Below, piece after piece: positions 1-12,400 of a stretch of 64,000 nt of DNA; position 1 is the stretch's first letter, and the number at the start of each line of letters is the position of its first letter. Source of the DNA: Ilex aquifolium (taxonomy: Eukaryota; Streptophyta; Magnoliopsida; Aquifoliales; Aquifoliaceae); NCBI GenBank assembly GCA_951799425.1, contig OX637399.1:37235701-37299700 (forward strand), in the 5' to 3' direction. Both the position numbers and the translations under genes were made by a program. Below the pieces are notes generated by a model. It did no database searches and was not told the origin of the DNA. It saw nothing but the letters and a program-made list of their open reading frames with translations.

Positions 1-21
1 TTGGCCATTCCCCTCCACAAG

Positions 22-32
22 GAAAAAAAAAG
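22..32. other. A-tract of the monomer (representative)
   Basis: A run of 8-11 A follows CCACAAGG in every monomer. Its form marks the subtype: AAGG + A9 (M1), AAGGC + A8 (M3, M4), AAGGG + A10 (left-hand long-form monomers), A7-G-AA (right-hand M2). It is the place where most 1-2 bp length differences arise, which fits replication slippage. Confidence 0.8.
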
Positions 33-55
33 TAATTTCCCAATCTTTAGTATTT

Positions 56-234
56 CTGACATAACTTTTTGCTCCGGTCTCTGATTAAGATGATTCTTGC
101 GGCATTGTTAAGAATTCTTCAATCCCTAACCATTTTATTCACATCAAAAGTCATGAAAAATCCTCTAGCATGGACTCTATTTTAACGCAAGTTTTGTGTA
201 ATAAGTAGTCCTCCTTTAAAATGAAATATTATAT
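56..234. repeat. Half-unit A of the satellite monomer
   Basis: The A half (179 bp in this monomer) begins CTGACATAACTTTTTGCTCC. Hand alignment with the B half that follows gives about 72 matches in 96 ungapped positions, then weaker gapped similarity. Blocks kept in both halves are GACATAACT, CGGCATTG followed by AAAG, CCCTAAC and ATCAAAA. The monomer therefore arose by dimerisation of a unit of about 180-200 bp. Confidence 0.85.
110..119. other. AAGAATTCTT palindrome with EcoRI site (representative)
   Basis: A 10-bp perfect palindrome sits in the A half of most monomers. M4-type monomers read TAAATAATTC instead, which destroys it. In the regular HOR the site is thus present in M1, M2 and M3 and absent in M4. 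Confidence 0.8.
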
Positions 235-435
235 CCGACATAACTCTTTCTCCCGAACTCGGATTGAGCTAATACTTACGGCATTGCAAAGAGAACTTGA
301 AACCCTAACAAATATATTGAGATCAAAATTGGTGATTCATCTTCTAACAAGTTCGAAATTGTGATGGAAGTTTGGTATAGTTGGCCATTCCCCTCCACAA
401 GGCAAAAAAAAGTAATTTCCCAATCTTCAGTATTT
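235..435. repeat. Half-unit B of the satellite monomer
   Basis: The B half (201 bp) begins CCGACATAACTCTTTCTCCC and runs into the start motif and A-tract of the next monomer. It carries the telo-box and the segment that sets monomer length (GAAGATGG or GAAATTGTGATGG). It is about 20 bp longer than the A half; part of the surplus is the A-tract region. Confidence 0.85.
300..308. promoter_or_regulatory. Telo-box AAACCCTAA (representative copy)
   Basis: The exact plant telo-box occurs once in the B half of most monomers, as TTGAAACCCTAACAAAT or TTGAAACCCTAACCAAT. M2-type monomers read AAACCCAAACC and so lack it, leaving three boxes per 1,516-bp tetramer. In Arabidopsis, telo-boxes bind single-Myb TRB proteins and can recruit Polycomb. 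Whether these copies are bound is inference; a 9-bp match kept by homogenisation may have no function. Confidence 0.5.
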
Positions 436-2643
436 CTGACATAACTTTTTGCTCCGGTCTCTGATTAAGATGATTCTTGCGGTATTGTAAAGAATTTTTC
501 AATCCCTAACCATTTTATTCACATCAAAAGTCATGAAAAATCCTCTAGCATGGACTCTATTGTAACGCAAGTTTTGTGTAATAAGTAGTCCTCCTTTAAA
601 ATGAAATATTATATCCGACATAACTTTTTCTCCCGAACTCTGATTGAGCTAATTCTTGCGGCATTGCAATGAGAACTTGAAACCCTAACCAATATATTGA
701 GATCTAAATTGGTGATTCATCTTCTAACAAGTTCGAAGATCGAAGTTTGGTATAGTTGGCCATTCCCCACCACAAGGAAAAAAAAAGTAATTTCCCATTC
801 TTTAGTATTTCTGACATAATTTTTTGCTCCGGTCTCTGATTAAGATGATTCTTGCGGCATTGTAAAGAATTCTTCAATCCCTAACCATTTTATTCACATC
901 AAAAGTCATGAAAAATCATCTAGCATGGTCTCTATTGTAACGCAAGTTTTGTGTAATAAGTAGTCCTCCTTTAAAATGAAATATTATATCCGACATAACT
1001 CTTTCTCCCGAACTCGGATTGAGCTAATTCTTGCGGCATTGCAAAGAGAACTTGAAACCCTAACCAATATATTGAGATCAAAATTGGTGATTCATCTTCT
1101 AACAAGTTCGAAATTGTGATGGAGGTTTGGTATAGTTGGCCATTCCCCTCCACAAGGCAAAAAAAAGTAATTTCGCAATTTTCAGTATTTCTGACATAAC
1201 TTTTTGCTCCGGTCTCTGATTAAGATGATTCTTGCGGCATTGTAAAGAATTCTTCAATCCCTAACCATTTTATTCACATCAAAAGTCATGAAAAATCCTC
1301 TAGCATGGGCTCTATTGTAATGCAAGTTTTGTGTAATAAGTAGTCCTCCTTTAAAATGAAATATTATATCGGACATAACTTTTTCTCCCGAACTCTGATT
1401 GAGCTAATTCTTGCGGCATTGCAATGAGAACTTGAAACCCTAACCAATATATTAAGATCAAAATTGGTGATTCATCTTCTAACAAGTTCGAAGATGGAAG
1501 TTTGGTATAGTTGGCCATTCCCCTCCACAAGGAAAAAAAAAAAGTAATTTCCCAATCTTTAGTATTTCTGACATAACTTTTTGCTCCGGTCTCTGATTAA
1601 GATGATTCTTGCGGCATTGTAAAGAATTCTTCAATCCCTAACCATTTTATTCACATCAAAAGTCATGAAAAATCTTCTAGCATGGACTCTATTGTAACGC
1701 AAGTTTTGTGTAATAAGTAGTCCTCCTTTAAAATGAAATATTATATCCGACATAACTCTTTCTCCCGAACTCGGATTGAGCTAATACTTACGGCATTGCA
1801 AAGAGAACTTGAAACCCTAACAAATATATTCAGATCAAAATTGATGATTCATCTTCTAACAAGTTCGAAATTGTGATGGAAGTTTGGTATAGTTGGCCAT
1901 TCCCCTCCACAAGGAAAAAAAAAGTAATTTCCCATTCTTTAGTATTTCTGACATAACTTTTTGCTCCGGTCTCTGATTAAGATGATTCTTGCGGCATTGT
2001 AAAGAATTCTTCAATCCCTAACCATTTTATTCACATCAAAAGTCATGAAAAATCCTCTAGCATGGGCTCTATTGTAATGCAAGTTTTGTGTAATAAGTAG
2101 TCCTCCTTTAAAATGAAATATTATATCGGACATAACTTTTTCTCCCGAACTCTGATTGAGCTAATTCTTGCGGCATTGCAATGAGAACTTGAAACCCTAA
2201 CCAATATATTGTGATCAAAATTGGTGATTCATCTTCTAACAAGTTCGAAGATGGAAGTTTGGTATAGTTGGCCATTCCCCTCCACAAGGAAAAAAAAAAG
2301 TAATTTCCCAATCTTTAGTATTTCTGACATAACTTTTTGCTCCGGTCTCTGATTAAGATGATTCTTGCAGCATTGTAAAGAATTCTTCAATCCCTAACCA
2401 TTTTATTCACATCAAAAGTCATGAAAAATCCTCTAGCATGGACTCTATTTTAACGCAAGTTTTGTGTAATAAGTAGTCCTCCTTTAAATTGAAATATTAT
2501 ATCCGACATAACTTTTTCTCCCGAACTCGGATTGAGCTAATTCTTGCAGCATTGCAATGAGAACTTGAAACCCTAACCAATATATTGAGATCAAAATTGG
2601 TGATTCATCTTCTAACAAGTTCGAAGATGGAAGTTTGGTATAG

Positions 2644-4310
2644 TTGGCCATTCCCCTCCACAAGGAAAAAAAAAAGTAATTTCCCAATCTTTAGTATTTC
2701 TGACATAACATTTTGCTCCGGTCTCTGATTAAGATGATTCTTGCGGCATTGTTAAGAATTCTTCAATCCCTAACCATTTTATTCACATCAAAAGTCATGA
2801 AAAATCCTCTAGCATGGACTCTATTTTAACGCAAGTTTTGTGTAATAAGTAGTCCTCCTTTAAAATGAAATATTATATCCGACATAACTCTTTCTCCCGA
2901 ACTCGGATTGAGCTAATACTTACGGCATTGCAAAGAGAACTTGAAACCCTAACAAATATATTGAGATCAAAATTGGTGATTCATCTTCTAACAAGTTCGA
3001 AATTGTGATGGAAGTTTGGTATAGTTGGCCATTCCCCTCCACAAGGCAAAAAAAAGTAATTTTCCAATCTTCAGTATTTCTGACATAACTTTTTGCTCCG
3101 GTCTCTGATTAAGATGATTCTTGCGGTATTGTAAAGAATTTTTCAATCCCTAACCATTTTATTCACATCAAAAGTCATGAAAAATCCTCTAGCATGGACT
3201 CTATTGTAACGCAAGTTTTGTGTAATAAGTAGTCCTCCTTTAAAATGAAATATTATATCGGACATAACTTTTTCTCCCGAACTCTGATTGAGCTAATTCT
3301 TGCGGCATTGCAATGAGAACTTGAAACCCTAACCAATATATTGAGATCTAAATTGGTGATTCATCTTCTAACAAGTTCGAAGATCGAAGTTTGGTATAGT
3401 TGGCCATTCCCCACCACAAGGAAAAAAAAAGTAATTTCCCATTCTTTAGTATTTCTGACATAATTTTTTGCTCCGGTCTATGATTAAGATGATTCTTGCG
3501 GCATTGTAAAGAATTCTTCAATCCCTAACCATTTTATTCACATCAAAAGTCATGAAAAATCCTCTAGCATGGTCTCTATTGTAACGCAAGTTTTGTGTAA
3601 TAAGTAGTCCTCCTTTAAAATGAAATATTATATCCGACATAACTCTTTCTCCCGAACTCGGATTGAGCTAATTCTTGCGGCATTGCAAAGAGAACTTGAA
3701 ACCCTAACCAATATATTGAGATCAAAATTGGTGATTCATCTTCTAACAAGTTCGAAATTGTGATGGAAGTTTGGTATAGTTGGCCATTCCCCTCCACAAG
3801 GCAAAAAAAAGTAATTTCGCAATTTTCAGTATTTCTGACATAACTTTTTGCTCCGGTCTCTGATTAAGATGATTCTTGCGGCATTGTAAAGAATTCTTCA
3901 ATCCCTAACCATTTTATTCACATCAAAAGTCATGAAAAATCCTCTAGCATGGGCTCTATTGTAATGCAAGTTTTGTGTAATAAGTAGTCCTCCTTTAAAA
4001 TGAAATATTATATCGGACATAACTTTTTCTCCCGAACTCTGATTGAGCTAATTCTTGCGGCATTGCAATGAGAACTTGAAACCCTAACCAATATATTAAG
4101 ATCAAAATTGGTGATTCATCTTCTAACAAGTTCGAAGATGGAAGTTTGGTATAGTTGGCCATTCCCCTCCACAAGGAAAAAAAAAAAGTAATTTCCCAAT
4201 CTTTAGTATTTCTGACATAACTTTTTGCTCCGGTCTCTGATTAAGATGATTCTTGCGGCATTGTAAAGAATTCTTCAATCCCTAACCATTTTATTCACAT
4301 CAAAAGTCAT
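2644..4310. repeat. 7-mer segment, copy 2 (matching part)
   Basis: Monomer starts are 2644, 3025, 3400, 3780 and 4155. It matches 1-1667 almost base for base, including the marker set listed for copy 1. Near 4311 the copies part: this one goes on with AAGTAGACCTCC and CTCCCAAACTC, markers seen again in the monomer at 21924 and not in copy 1. Confidence 0.8.
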
Positions 4311-6043
4311 GAAAAATCCTCTAGCATGGACTCTATTGTAACGCAAGTTTTGTGTAATAAGTAGACCTCCTTTAAAATGAAATATTATATCCGACATAAC
4401 TTTTTCTCCCAAACTCGGATTGAGCTAATACTTACGGCATTGCAAAGAGAACTTGAAACCCTAACAAATATATTGAGATCAAAATTGGTGATTCATCTTC
4501 TAACAAGTTCGAAATTGTGATGGAAGTTTGGTATAGTTGGCCATTCCCCTCCACAAGGCAAAAAAAAGTAATTTCCCAATCTTCAGTATTTCTGACATAA
4601 CTTTCTGCTCCGGTCTCTGATTAAGATGATTCTTGCGGCATTGTAAAGAATTCTTCAATCCCTAACCATTTTATTCACATCAAAAGTCATGAAAAATCCT
4701 CTAGCATGGGCTCTATTGTAATGCAAGTTTTGTGTAATAAGTAGTCCTCCTTTAAAATGAAATATTATATCGGACATAACTTTTTCTCCCGAACTCTGAT
4801 TGAGCTAATTCTTGCGGCATTGCAATGAGAACTTGAAACCCTAACCAATATATTGAGATCAAAATTGGTGATTCATCTTCTAACAAGTTCGAAGATGGAA
4901 GTTTGGTATAGTTGGCCATTCCCCTCCACAAGGGAAAAAAAAAAGTAATTTCCCAATCTTTAGTATTTCTGACATAACTTTTTGCTCCGGTCTCTGATTA
5001 AGATGATTCTTGCGGCATTGTAAAGAATTCTTCAATCCCTAACCATTTTATTCACATCAAAAGTCATGAAAAATCCTCTAGCATGGACTCTATTTTAACG
5101 CAAGTTTTGTGTAATAAGTAGTCCTCCTTTAAAATGAAATATTATATCCGACATAACTCTTTCTCCCGAACTCGGATTGAGCTAATACTTACGGCATTGC
5201 AAAGAGAACTTGAAACCCTAACAAATATATTGAGATCAAAATTGGTGATTCATCTTCTAACAAGTTCGAAATTGTGATGGAAGTTTGGTATAGTTGACCA
5301 TTCCCCTCCACAAGGAAAAAAAAAGTAATTTCCCAATCTTTAGTATTTCTGACATAACTTTTTGCTCCGGTCTCTGATTAAGATGATTCTTGCGGCATTG
5401 TAAAGAATTCTTGAATCCCTAATCATTTTATTCACATCAAAAGTCATGAAAAATCCTCTAGCATGGGCTCTATTGTAATGCACGTTTTGTGTAATAAGTA
5501 GTCCTCCTTTAAAATGAAATATTATATCGGACATAACTTTTTCTCCCGAACTCTGATTGAGCTAATTCTTGCGGCATTGCAATGAGAACTTGAAACCCTA
5601 ACCAATATATTGAGATCAAAATTGGTGATTCATCTCCTAACAATTTCGAAGATGGAAGTTTGGTATAGTTGGCCATTCCCCTCCACAAGGAAAAAAAAAG
5701 TAATTTCCCAATCTTTAGTATTTCTGACATAACTTTTTGCTCCGGTCTCTGATTAAGATGATTCTTGCGGCATTGTAAAGAATTCTTGAATCCCTAATCA
5801 TTTTATTCACATCAAAAGTCATGAAAAATCCTCTAGCATGGGCTCTATTGTAATGCAAGTTTTGTGTAATAAGTAGTCCTCCTTTAAAATGAAATATTAT
5901 ATCGGACATAACTTTTTCTCCCGAACTCTGATTGAGCTAATTCTTGCGGCATTGCAATGAGAACTTGAAACCCTAACCAATATATTGAGATCAAAATTGG
6001 TGATTCATCTCCTAACAAGTTCGAAGATGGAAGTTTGGTATAG
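4311..6043. repeat. Irregular monomers joining the 7-mer and 9-mer zones
   Basis: The remainder of monomer 4155 is followed by monomers at 4537, 4912, 5294 and 5669. The first three (CTTTCTGCTCC; AAGGG with ATTTTAACG; TTGACC with TAATGCACG) form the same series as monomers 6804-7561 and 10211-10968. Two consecutive monomers (5294 and 5669) are M1-like 375-bp copies with GAATCCCTAATC and CTCCTAAC. Confidence 0.75.
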
Positions 6044-9000
6044 TTGGCCATTCCCCTCCACAAGGAAAAAAAAAGTAATTTCCCATTCTTTAGTATTTCT
6101 GACATAACTTTTTGCTCCGGTCTCTGATTAAGATGATTCTTGCGGCATTGTAAAGAATTCTTCAATCCCTAACCATTTTATTCACATCGAAAGTCATGAA
6201 AAATCCTCTAGCATGGGCTTTATTGTAACGCAAGTTTTGTGTAATAAGTAGTCCTCCTTTAAAATGAAATATTATATCCGACATAACTCTTTCTCCCGAA
6301 CTAGGATTGAGCTAATACTTACGGCATTGCAAAGAGAACTTGAAACCCTAACAAATATATTGAGATCAAAATTGGTGATTCATCTTCTAACAAGTTCGAA
6401 ATTGTGATGGAAGTTTGGTATAGTTGGCCATTCCCCTCCACAAGGCAAAAAAAAGTAATTTCCCAATCTTCAGTATTTCTGACATAACTTTTTGCTCCGG
6501 TCTCTGATTAAGATGATTCTTGCGGCATTGTAAATAATTCTTCAATCCCTAACCATTTTATTCACATCAAAAGTCATGAAAAATCCTCTAGCATGGACTC
6601 TATTGTAACACAAGTTTTGTGTAATAAGTAGTCCTCCTTTAAAATGAAATATTATATCCGACATAACTCTTTCTCCCGAACTCGGATTGAGCTAATACTT
6701 ACGGCATTGCAAAGAGAACTTGAAACCCTAACAAATATATTGAGATCAAAATTGGTGATTCATCTTCTAACAAGTTCGAAATTGTGATGGAAGTTTGGTA
6801 TAGTTGGCCATTCCCCTCCACAAGGCAAAAAAAAGTAATTTCCCAATCTTCAGTATTTCTGACATAACTTTCTGCTCCGGTCTCTGATTAAGATGATTCT
6901 TGCGGCATTGTAAAGAATTCTTCAATCCCTAACCATTTTATTCACATCAAAAGTCATGAAAAATCCTCTAGCATGGGCTCTATTGTAATGCAAGTTTTGT
7001 GCAATAAGTAGTCCTCCTTTAAAATGAAATATTATATCGGACATAACTTTTTCTCCCGAACTCTGATTGAGCTAATTCTTGCGGCATTGCAATGAGAACT
7101 TGAAACCCTAACCAATATATTGAGATCAAAATTGGTGATTCATCTTCTAACAAGTTCGAAGATGGAAGTTTGGTATAGTTGGCCATTCCCCTCCACAAGG
7201 GAAAAAAAAAAGTAATTTCCCAATCTTTAGTATTTCTGACATAACTTTTTGCTCCGATCTCTGATTAAGATGATTCTTGCGGCATTGTAAAGAATTCTTC
7301 AATCCCTAACCATTTTATTCACATCAAAAGTCATGAAAAATCCTCTAGCATGGACTCTATTTTAACGCAAGTTTTGTGTAATAAGTAGTCCTCCTTTAAA
7401 ATGAAATATTATATCCGACATAACTCTTTCTCCCGAACTCGGATTGAGCTAATACTTACGGCATTGCAAAGAGAACTTGAAACCCTAACAAATATATTGA
7501 GATCAAAATTGGTGATTCATCTTCTAACAAGTTCGAAATTGTGATGGAAGTTTGGTATAGTTGACCATTCCCCTCCACAAGGAAAAAAAAAGTAATTTCC
7601 CAATCTTTAGTATTTCTGACATAACTTTTTGCTCCGGTCTCTGATTAAGATGATTCTTGCGGCATTGTAAAGAATTCTTGAATCCCTAATCATTTTATTC
7701 ACATCAAAAGTCATGAAAAATCCTCTAGCATGGGCTCTATTGTAATGCACGTTTTGTGTAATAAGTAGTCCTCCTTTAAAATGAAATATTATATCGGACA
7801 TAACTTTTTCTCCCGAACTCTGATTGAGCTAATTCTTGCGGCATTGCAATGAGAACTTGAAACCCTAACCAATATATTGAGATCAAAATTGGTGATTCAT
7901 CTCCTAACAAGTTCGAAGATGGAAGTTTGGTATAGTTGGCCATTCCCCTCCACAAGGAAAAAAAAAATAATTTCCCATTCTTTAGTATTTCTGACATAAA
8001 TTTTTGCTCCGGTCTCTGATTATGATGATTCTTGCGGCATTGTAAAGAATTCTTCAATCCCTAACCATTTTATTCACATCAAAAGTCATGAAAAATCCTC
8101 TAGCATGGGCTCTATTGTAACGCAAGTTTTGTATAATAAGTAGTCCTCCTTTAAAATGAAATATTATATCCGACATAACTCTTTCTCCCGAACTCGGATT
8201 GAGCTAATTCTTGCGGCATTGCAAAGAGAACTTGAAACCCAAACCAATATATTGAGATCAAAATTGGTGATTCATCTTCTAACAAGTTCGAAATTGTGAT
8301 GGAAGTTTGGTATAGTTGGCCATTCCCCTCCACAAGGCAAAAAAAAGTAATTTCCCAATCTTTAGTATTTCTGACATAACAGTTTGCTCCGATCTCTGAT
8401 TAAGATGATTCTTGCGGCATTGTAAAGAATTCTTCAATCCCTAACCATTTTATTCACATCAAAAGTCATGAAAAATCCTCTAGCATGGGCTCTATTGTAA
8501 TGCAATTTTTGTGTAATAAGTAGTCCTCCTTTAAAATGAAATATTATATCGGACATAACTTTTTCTCCCGAACTCTGATTGAGCTAATTCTTGCGGCATT
8601 GCAATGAGAACTTGAAACCCTAACCAATATATTGAGATCTAAATTGGTGATTCATCTTCTAACAAGTTCGAAGATGGAAGTTTGGTATAGTTGGCCATTC
8701 CCCTCCACAAGGAAAAAAAAAGTAATTTCCCATTCTTTAGTATTTCTGACATAACTTTTTGCTCCGGTCTCTGATTAAGATGATTCTTGCGGCATTGTAA
8801 AGAATTCTTCAATCCCTAACCATTTTATTCACATCAAAAGTCATGAAAAATCCTCTAGCATGGGCTTTATTGTAACGCAAGTTTTGTGTAATAAGTAGTC
8901 CTCCTTTAAAATGAAATATTATATCCGACATAACTCTTTCTCCCGAACTCGGATTGAGCTAATTCTTGCGGCATTGCAAAGAGAACTTGAAACCCAAACC

Positions 9001-9450
9001 AATATATTGAGATCAAAATTGGTGATTCATCTTCTAACAAGTTCGAAATTGTGATGGAAGTTTGGTATAGTTGGCCATTCCCCTCCACAAGGCAAAAAAA
9101 AGTAATTTCCCAATCTTCAGTATTTCTGACATAACTTTTTGCTCCGGTCTCTGATTAAGATGATTCTTGCGGCATTGTAAAGAATTCTTCAATCCCTAAC
9201 CATTTTATTCACATCAAAAGTCATGAAAAATCTTCTAGCATGGACTCTATTGTAACGCAAGTTTTGTGTAATAAGTAGTCCTCCTTTAAAATGAAATATT
9301 ATATCCGACATAACTCTTTCTCCCGAACTCGGATTGAGCTAATACTTACGGCATTGCAAAGAGAACTTGAAACCCTAACAAATATATTCAGATCAAAATT
9401 GGTGATTCATCTTCTAACAAGTTCGAAATTGTGATGGAAGTTTGGTATAG
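6044..9450. repeat. 9-mer segment, copy 1 (3,407 bp)
   Basis: Monomer starts are 6044, 6424, 6804, 7179, 7561, 7936, 8316, 8691 and 9071. The order of nine subtypes is repeated exactly in the next segment. Marker variants include GAACTAGG near 6298, TAACACAAG near 6610, CTTTCTGC, GCTCCGATC near 7252, TTATGATG near 8020 and GTATAATAAG near 8131. Confidence 0.92.
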
Positions 9451-12400
9451 TTGGCCATTCCCCTCCACAAGGAAAAAAAAAGTAATTTCCCATTCTTTAG
9501 TATTTCTGACATAACTTTTTGCTCCGGTCTCTGATTAAGATGATTCTTGCGGCATTGTAAAGAATTCTTCAATCCCTAACCATTTTATTCACATCAAAAG
9601 TCATGAAAAATCCTCTAGCATGGGCTTTATTGTAACGCAAGTTTTGTGTAATAAGTAGTCCTCCTTTAAAATGAAATATTATATCCGACATAACTCTTTC
9701 TCCCGAACTAGGATTGAGCTAATACTTACGGCATTGCAAAGAGAACTTGAAACCCTAACAAATATATTGAGATCAAAATTGGTGATTCATCTTCTAACAA
9801 GTTCGAAATTGTGATGGAAGTTTGGTATAGTTGGCCATTCCCCTCCACAAGGCAAAAAAAAGTAATTTCCCAATCTTCAGTATTTCTGACATAACTTTTT
9901 GCTCCGGTCTCTGATTAAGATGATTCTTGCGGCATTGTAAATAATTCTTCAATCCCTAACCATTTTATTCACATCAAAAGTCATGAAAAATCCTCTAGCA
10001 TGGACTCTATTGTAACACAAGTTTTGTGTAATAAGTAGTCCTCCTTTAAAATGAAATATTATATCCGACATAACTCTTTCTCCCGAACTCGGATTGAGCT
10101 AATACTTACGGCATTGCAAAGAGAACTTGAAACCCTAACAAATATATTGAGATCAAAATTGGTGATTCATCTTCTAACAAGTTCGAAATTGTGATGGAAG
10201 TTTGGTATAGTTGGCCATTCCCCTCCACAAGGCAAAAAAAAGTAATTTCCCAATCTTCAGTATTTCTGACATAACTTTCTGCTCCGGTCTCTGATTAAGA
10301 TGATTCTTGCGGCATTGTAAAGAATTCTTCAATCCCTAACCATTTTATTCACATCAAAAGTCATGAAAAATCCTCTAGCATGGGCTCTATTGTAATGCAA
10401 GTTTTGTGTAATAAGTAGTCCTCCTTTAAAATGAAATATTATATCGGACATAACTTTTTCTCCCGAACTCTGATTGAGCTAATTCTTGCGGCATTGCAAT
10501 GAGAACTTGAAACCCTAACCAATATATTGAGATCAAAATTGGTGATTCATCTTCTAACAAGTTCGAAGATGGAAGTTTGGTATAGTTGGCCGTTCCCCTC
10601 CACAAGGGAAAAAAAAAAGTAATTTCCCAATCTTTAGTATTTCTGACATAACTTTTTGCTCCGATCTCTGATTAAGATGATTCTTGCGGCATTGTAAAGA
10701 ATTCTTCAATCCCTAACCATTTTATTCACATCAAAAGTCATGAAAAATCCTCTAGCATGGACTCTATTTTAACGCAAGTTTTGTGTAATAAGTAGTCCTC
10801 CTTTAAAATGAAATATTATATCCGACATAACTCTTTCTCCCGAACTCGGATTGAGCTAATACTTACGGCATTGCAAAGAGAACTTGAAACCCTAACAAAT
10901 ATATTGAGATCAAAATTGGTGATTCATCTTCTAACAAGTTCGAAATTGTAATGGAAGTTTGGTATAGTTGACCATTCCCCTCCACAAGGAAAAAAAAAGT
11001 AATTTCCCAATCTTTAGTATTTCTGACATAACTTTTTGCTCCGGTCTCTGATTAAGATGATTCTTGCGGCATTGTAAAGAATTCTTGAATCCCTAATCAT
11101 TTTATTCACATCAAAAGTCATGAAAAATCCTCTAGCATGGGCTCTATTGTAATGCACGTTTTGTGTAATAAGTAGTCCTCCTTTAAAATGAAATATTATA
11201 TCGGACATAACTTTTTCTCCCGAACTCTGATTGAGCTAATTCTTGCGGCATTGCAATGAGAACTTGAAACCCTAACCAATATATTGAGATCAAAATTGGT
11301 GATTCATCTCCTAACAAGTTCGAAGATGGAAGTTTGGTATAGTTGGCCATTCCCCTCCACAAGGAAAAAAAAAATAATTTCCCATTCTTTAGTATTTCTG
11401 ACATAAATTTTTGCTCCGGTCTCTGATTATGATGATTCTTGCGGCATTGTAAAGAATTCTTCAATCCCTAACCATTTTATTCACATCAAAAGTCATGAAA
11501 AATCCTCTAGCATGGGCTCTATTGTAACGCAAGTTTTGTATAATAAGTAGTCCTCCTTTAAAATGAAATATTATATCCGACATAACTCTTTCTCCCGAAC
11601 TCGGATTGAGCTAATTCTTGCGGCATTGCAAAGAGAACTTGAAACCCAAACCAATATATTGAGATCAAAATTGGTGATTCATCTTCTAACAAGTTCGAAA
11701 TTGTGATGGAAGTTTGGTATAGTTGGCCATTCCCCTCCACAAGGCAAAAAAAAGTAATTTCCCAATCTTTAGTATTTCTGACATAACTGTTTGCTCCGAT
11801 CTCTGATTAAGATGATTCTTGCGGCATTGTAAAGAATTCTTCAATCCCTAACCATTTTATTCACATCAAAAGTCATGAAAAATCCTCTAGCATGGGCTCT
11901 ATTGTAATGCAATTTTTGTGTAATAAGTAGTCCTCCTTTAAAATGAAATATTATATCGGACATAACTTTTTCTCCCGAACTCTGATTGAGCTAATTCTTG
12001 CGGCATTGCAATGAGAACTTGAAACCCTAACCAATATATTGAGATCTAAATTGGTGATTCATCTTCTAACAAGTTCGAAGATGGAAGTTTGGTATAGTTG
12101 GCCATTCCCCTCCACAAGGAAAAAAAAAGTAATTTCCCATTCTTTAGTATTTCTGACATAACTTTTTGCTCCGGTCTCTGATTAAGATGATTCTTGCGGC
12201 ATTGTAAAGAATTCTTCAATCCCTAACCATTTTATTCACATCAAAAGTCATGAAAAATCCTCTAGCATGGGCTTTATTGTAACGCAAGTTTTGTGTAATA
12301 AGTAGTCCTCCTTTAAAATGAAATATTATATCCGACATAACTCTTTCTCCCGAACTCGGATTGAGCTAATTCTTGCGGCATTGCAAAGAGAACTTGAAAC

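Larger units (their letters stand above)
1..380. repeat. Reference monomer (380 bp)
   Basis: First full monomer, used here as the phase reference. In order it holds: the start motif and A-tract (1-32), the first-half GACATAACT box (58-66), the AAGAATTCTT palindrome (110-119), the second-half GACATAACT box (237-245), the AAACCCTAA telo-box (300-308) and the TTCGAA palindrome near its end. It carries ATTTTAACG near 180 and GTTAAG near 108. Both variants are shared with the monomer at 2644, which ties it to a 2,643-bp duplication. Confidence 0.95.
1..2643. repeat. 7-mer segment, copy 1 (2,643 bp)
   Basis: Monomer starts are 1, 381, 756, 1136, 1511, 1893 and 2268 (lengths 380, 375, 380, 375, 382, 375, 376). 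Rare markers match the next segment at an offset of 2,643-2,644 bp: GTTAAG near 108, GGTATTG near 481, CCCCACCACAAGG near 766, GTAATTTCGC near 1168 and ATTAAGATC near 1453. The last monomer is odd in having AAATTGAAATATT and GCAGC in both halves. Confidence 0.85.

Noticed and set aside
300-308. Interstitial telomere array.
   Set aside because: Only a single CCCTAA-type unit occurs per monomer, never tandem copies; it is a telo-box-like motif at most.
346-370. CENP-B-box-like motif around GTTCGAAATTGTGATGG.
   Set aside because: It shares TTCG with the CENP-B box but lacks the required downstream CGGG, and the GAAGATGG subtype changes the spacing.
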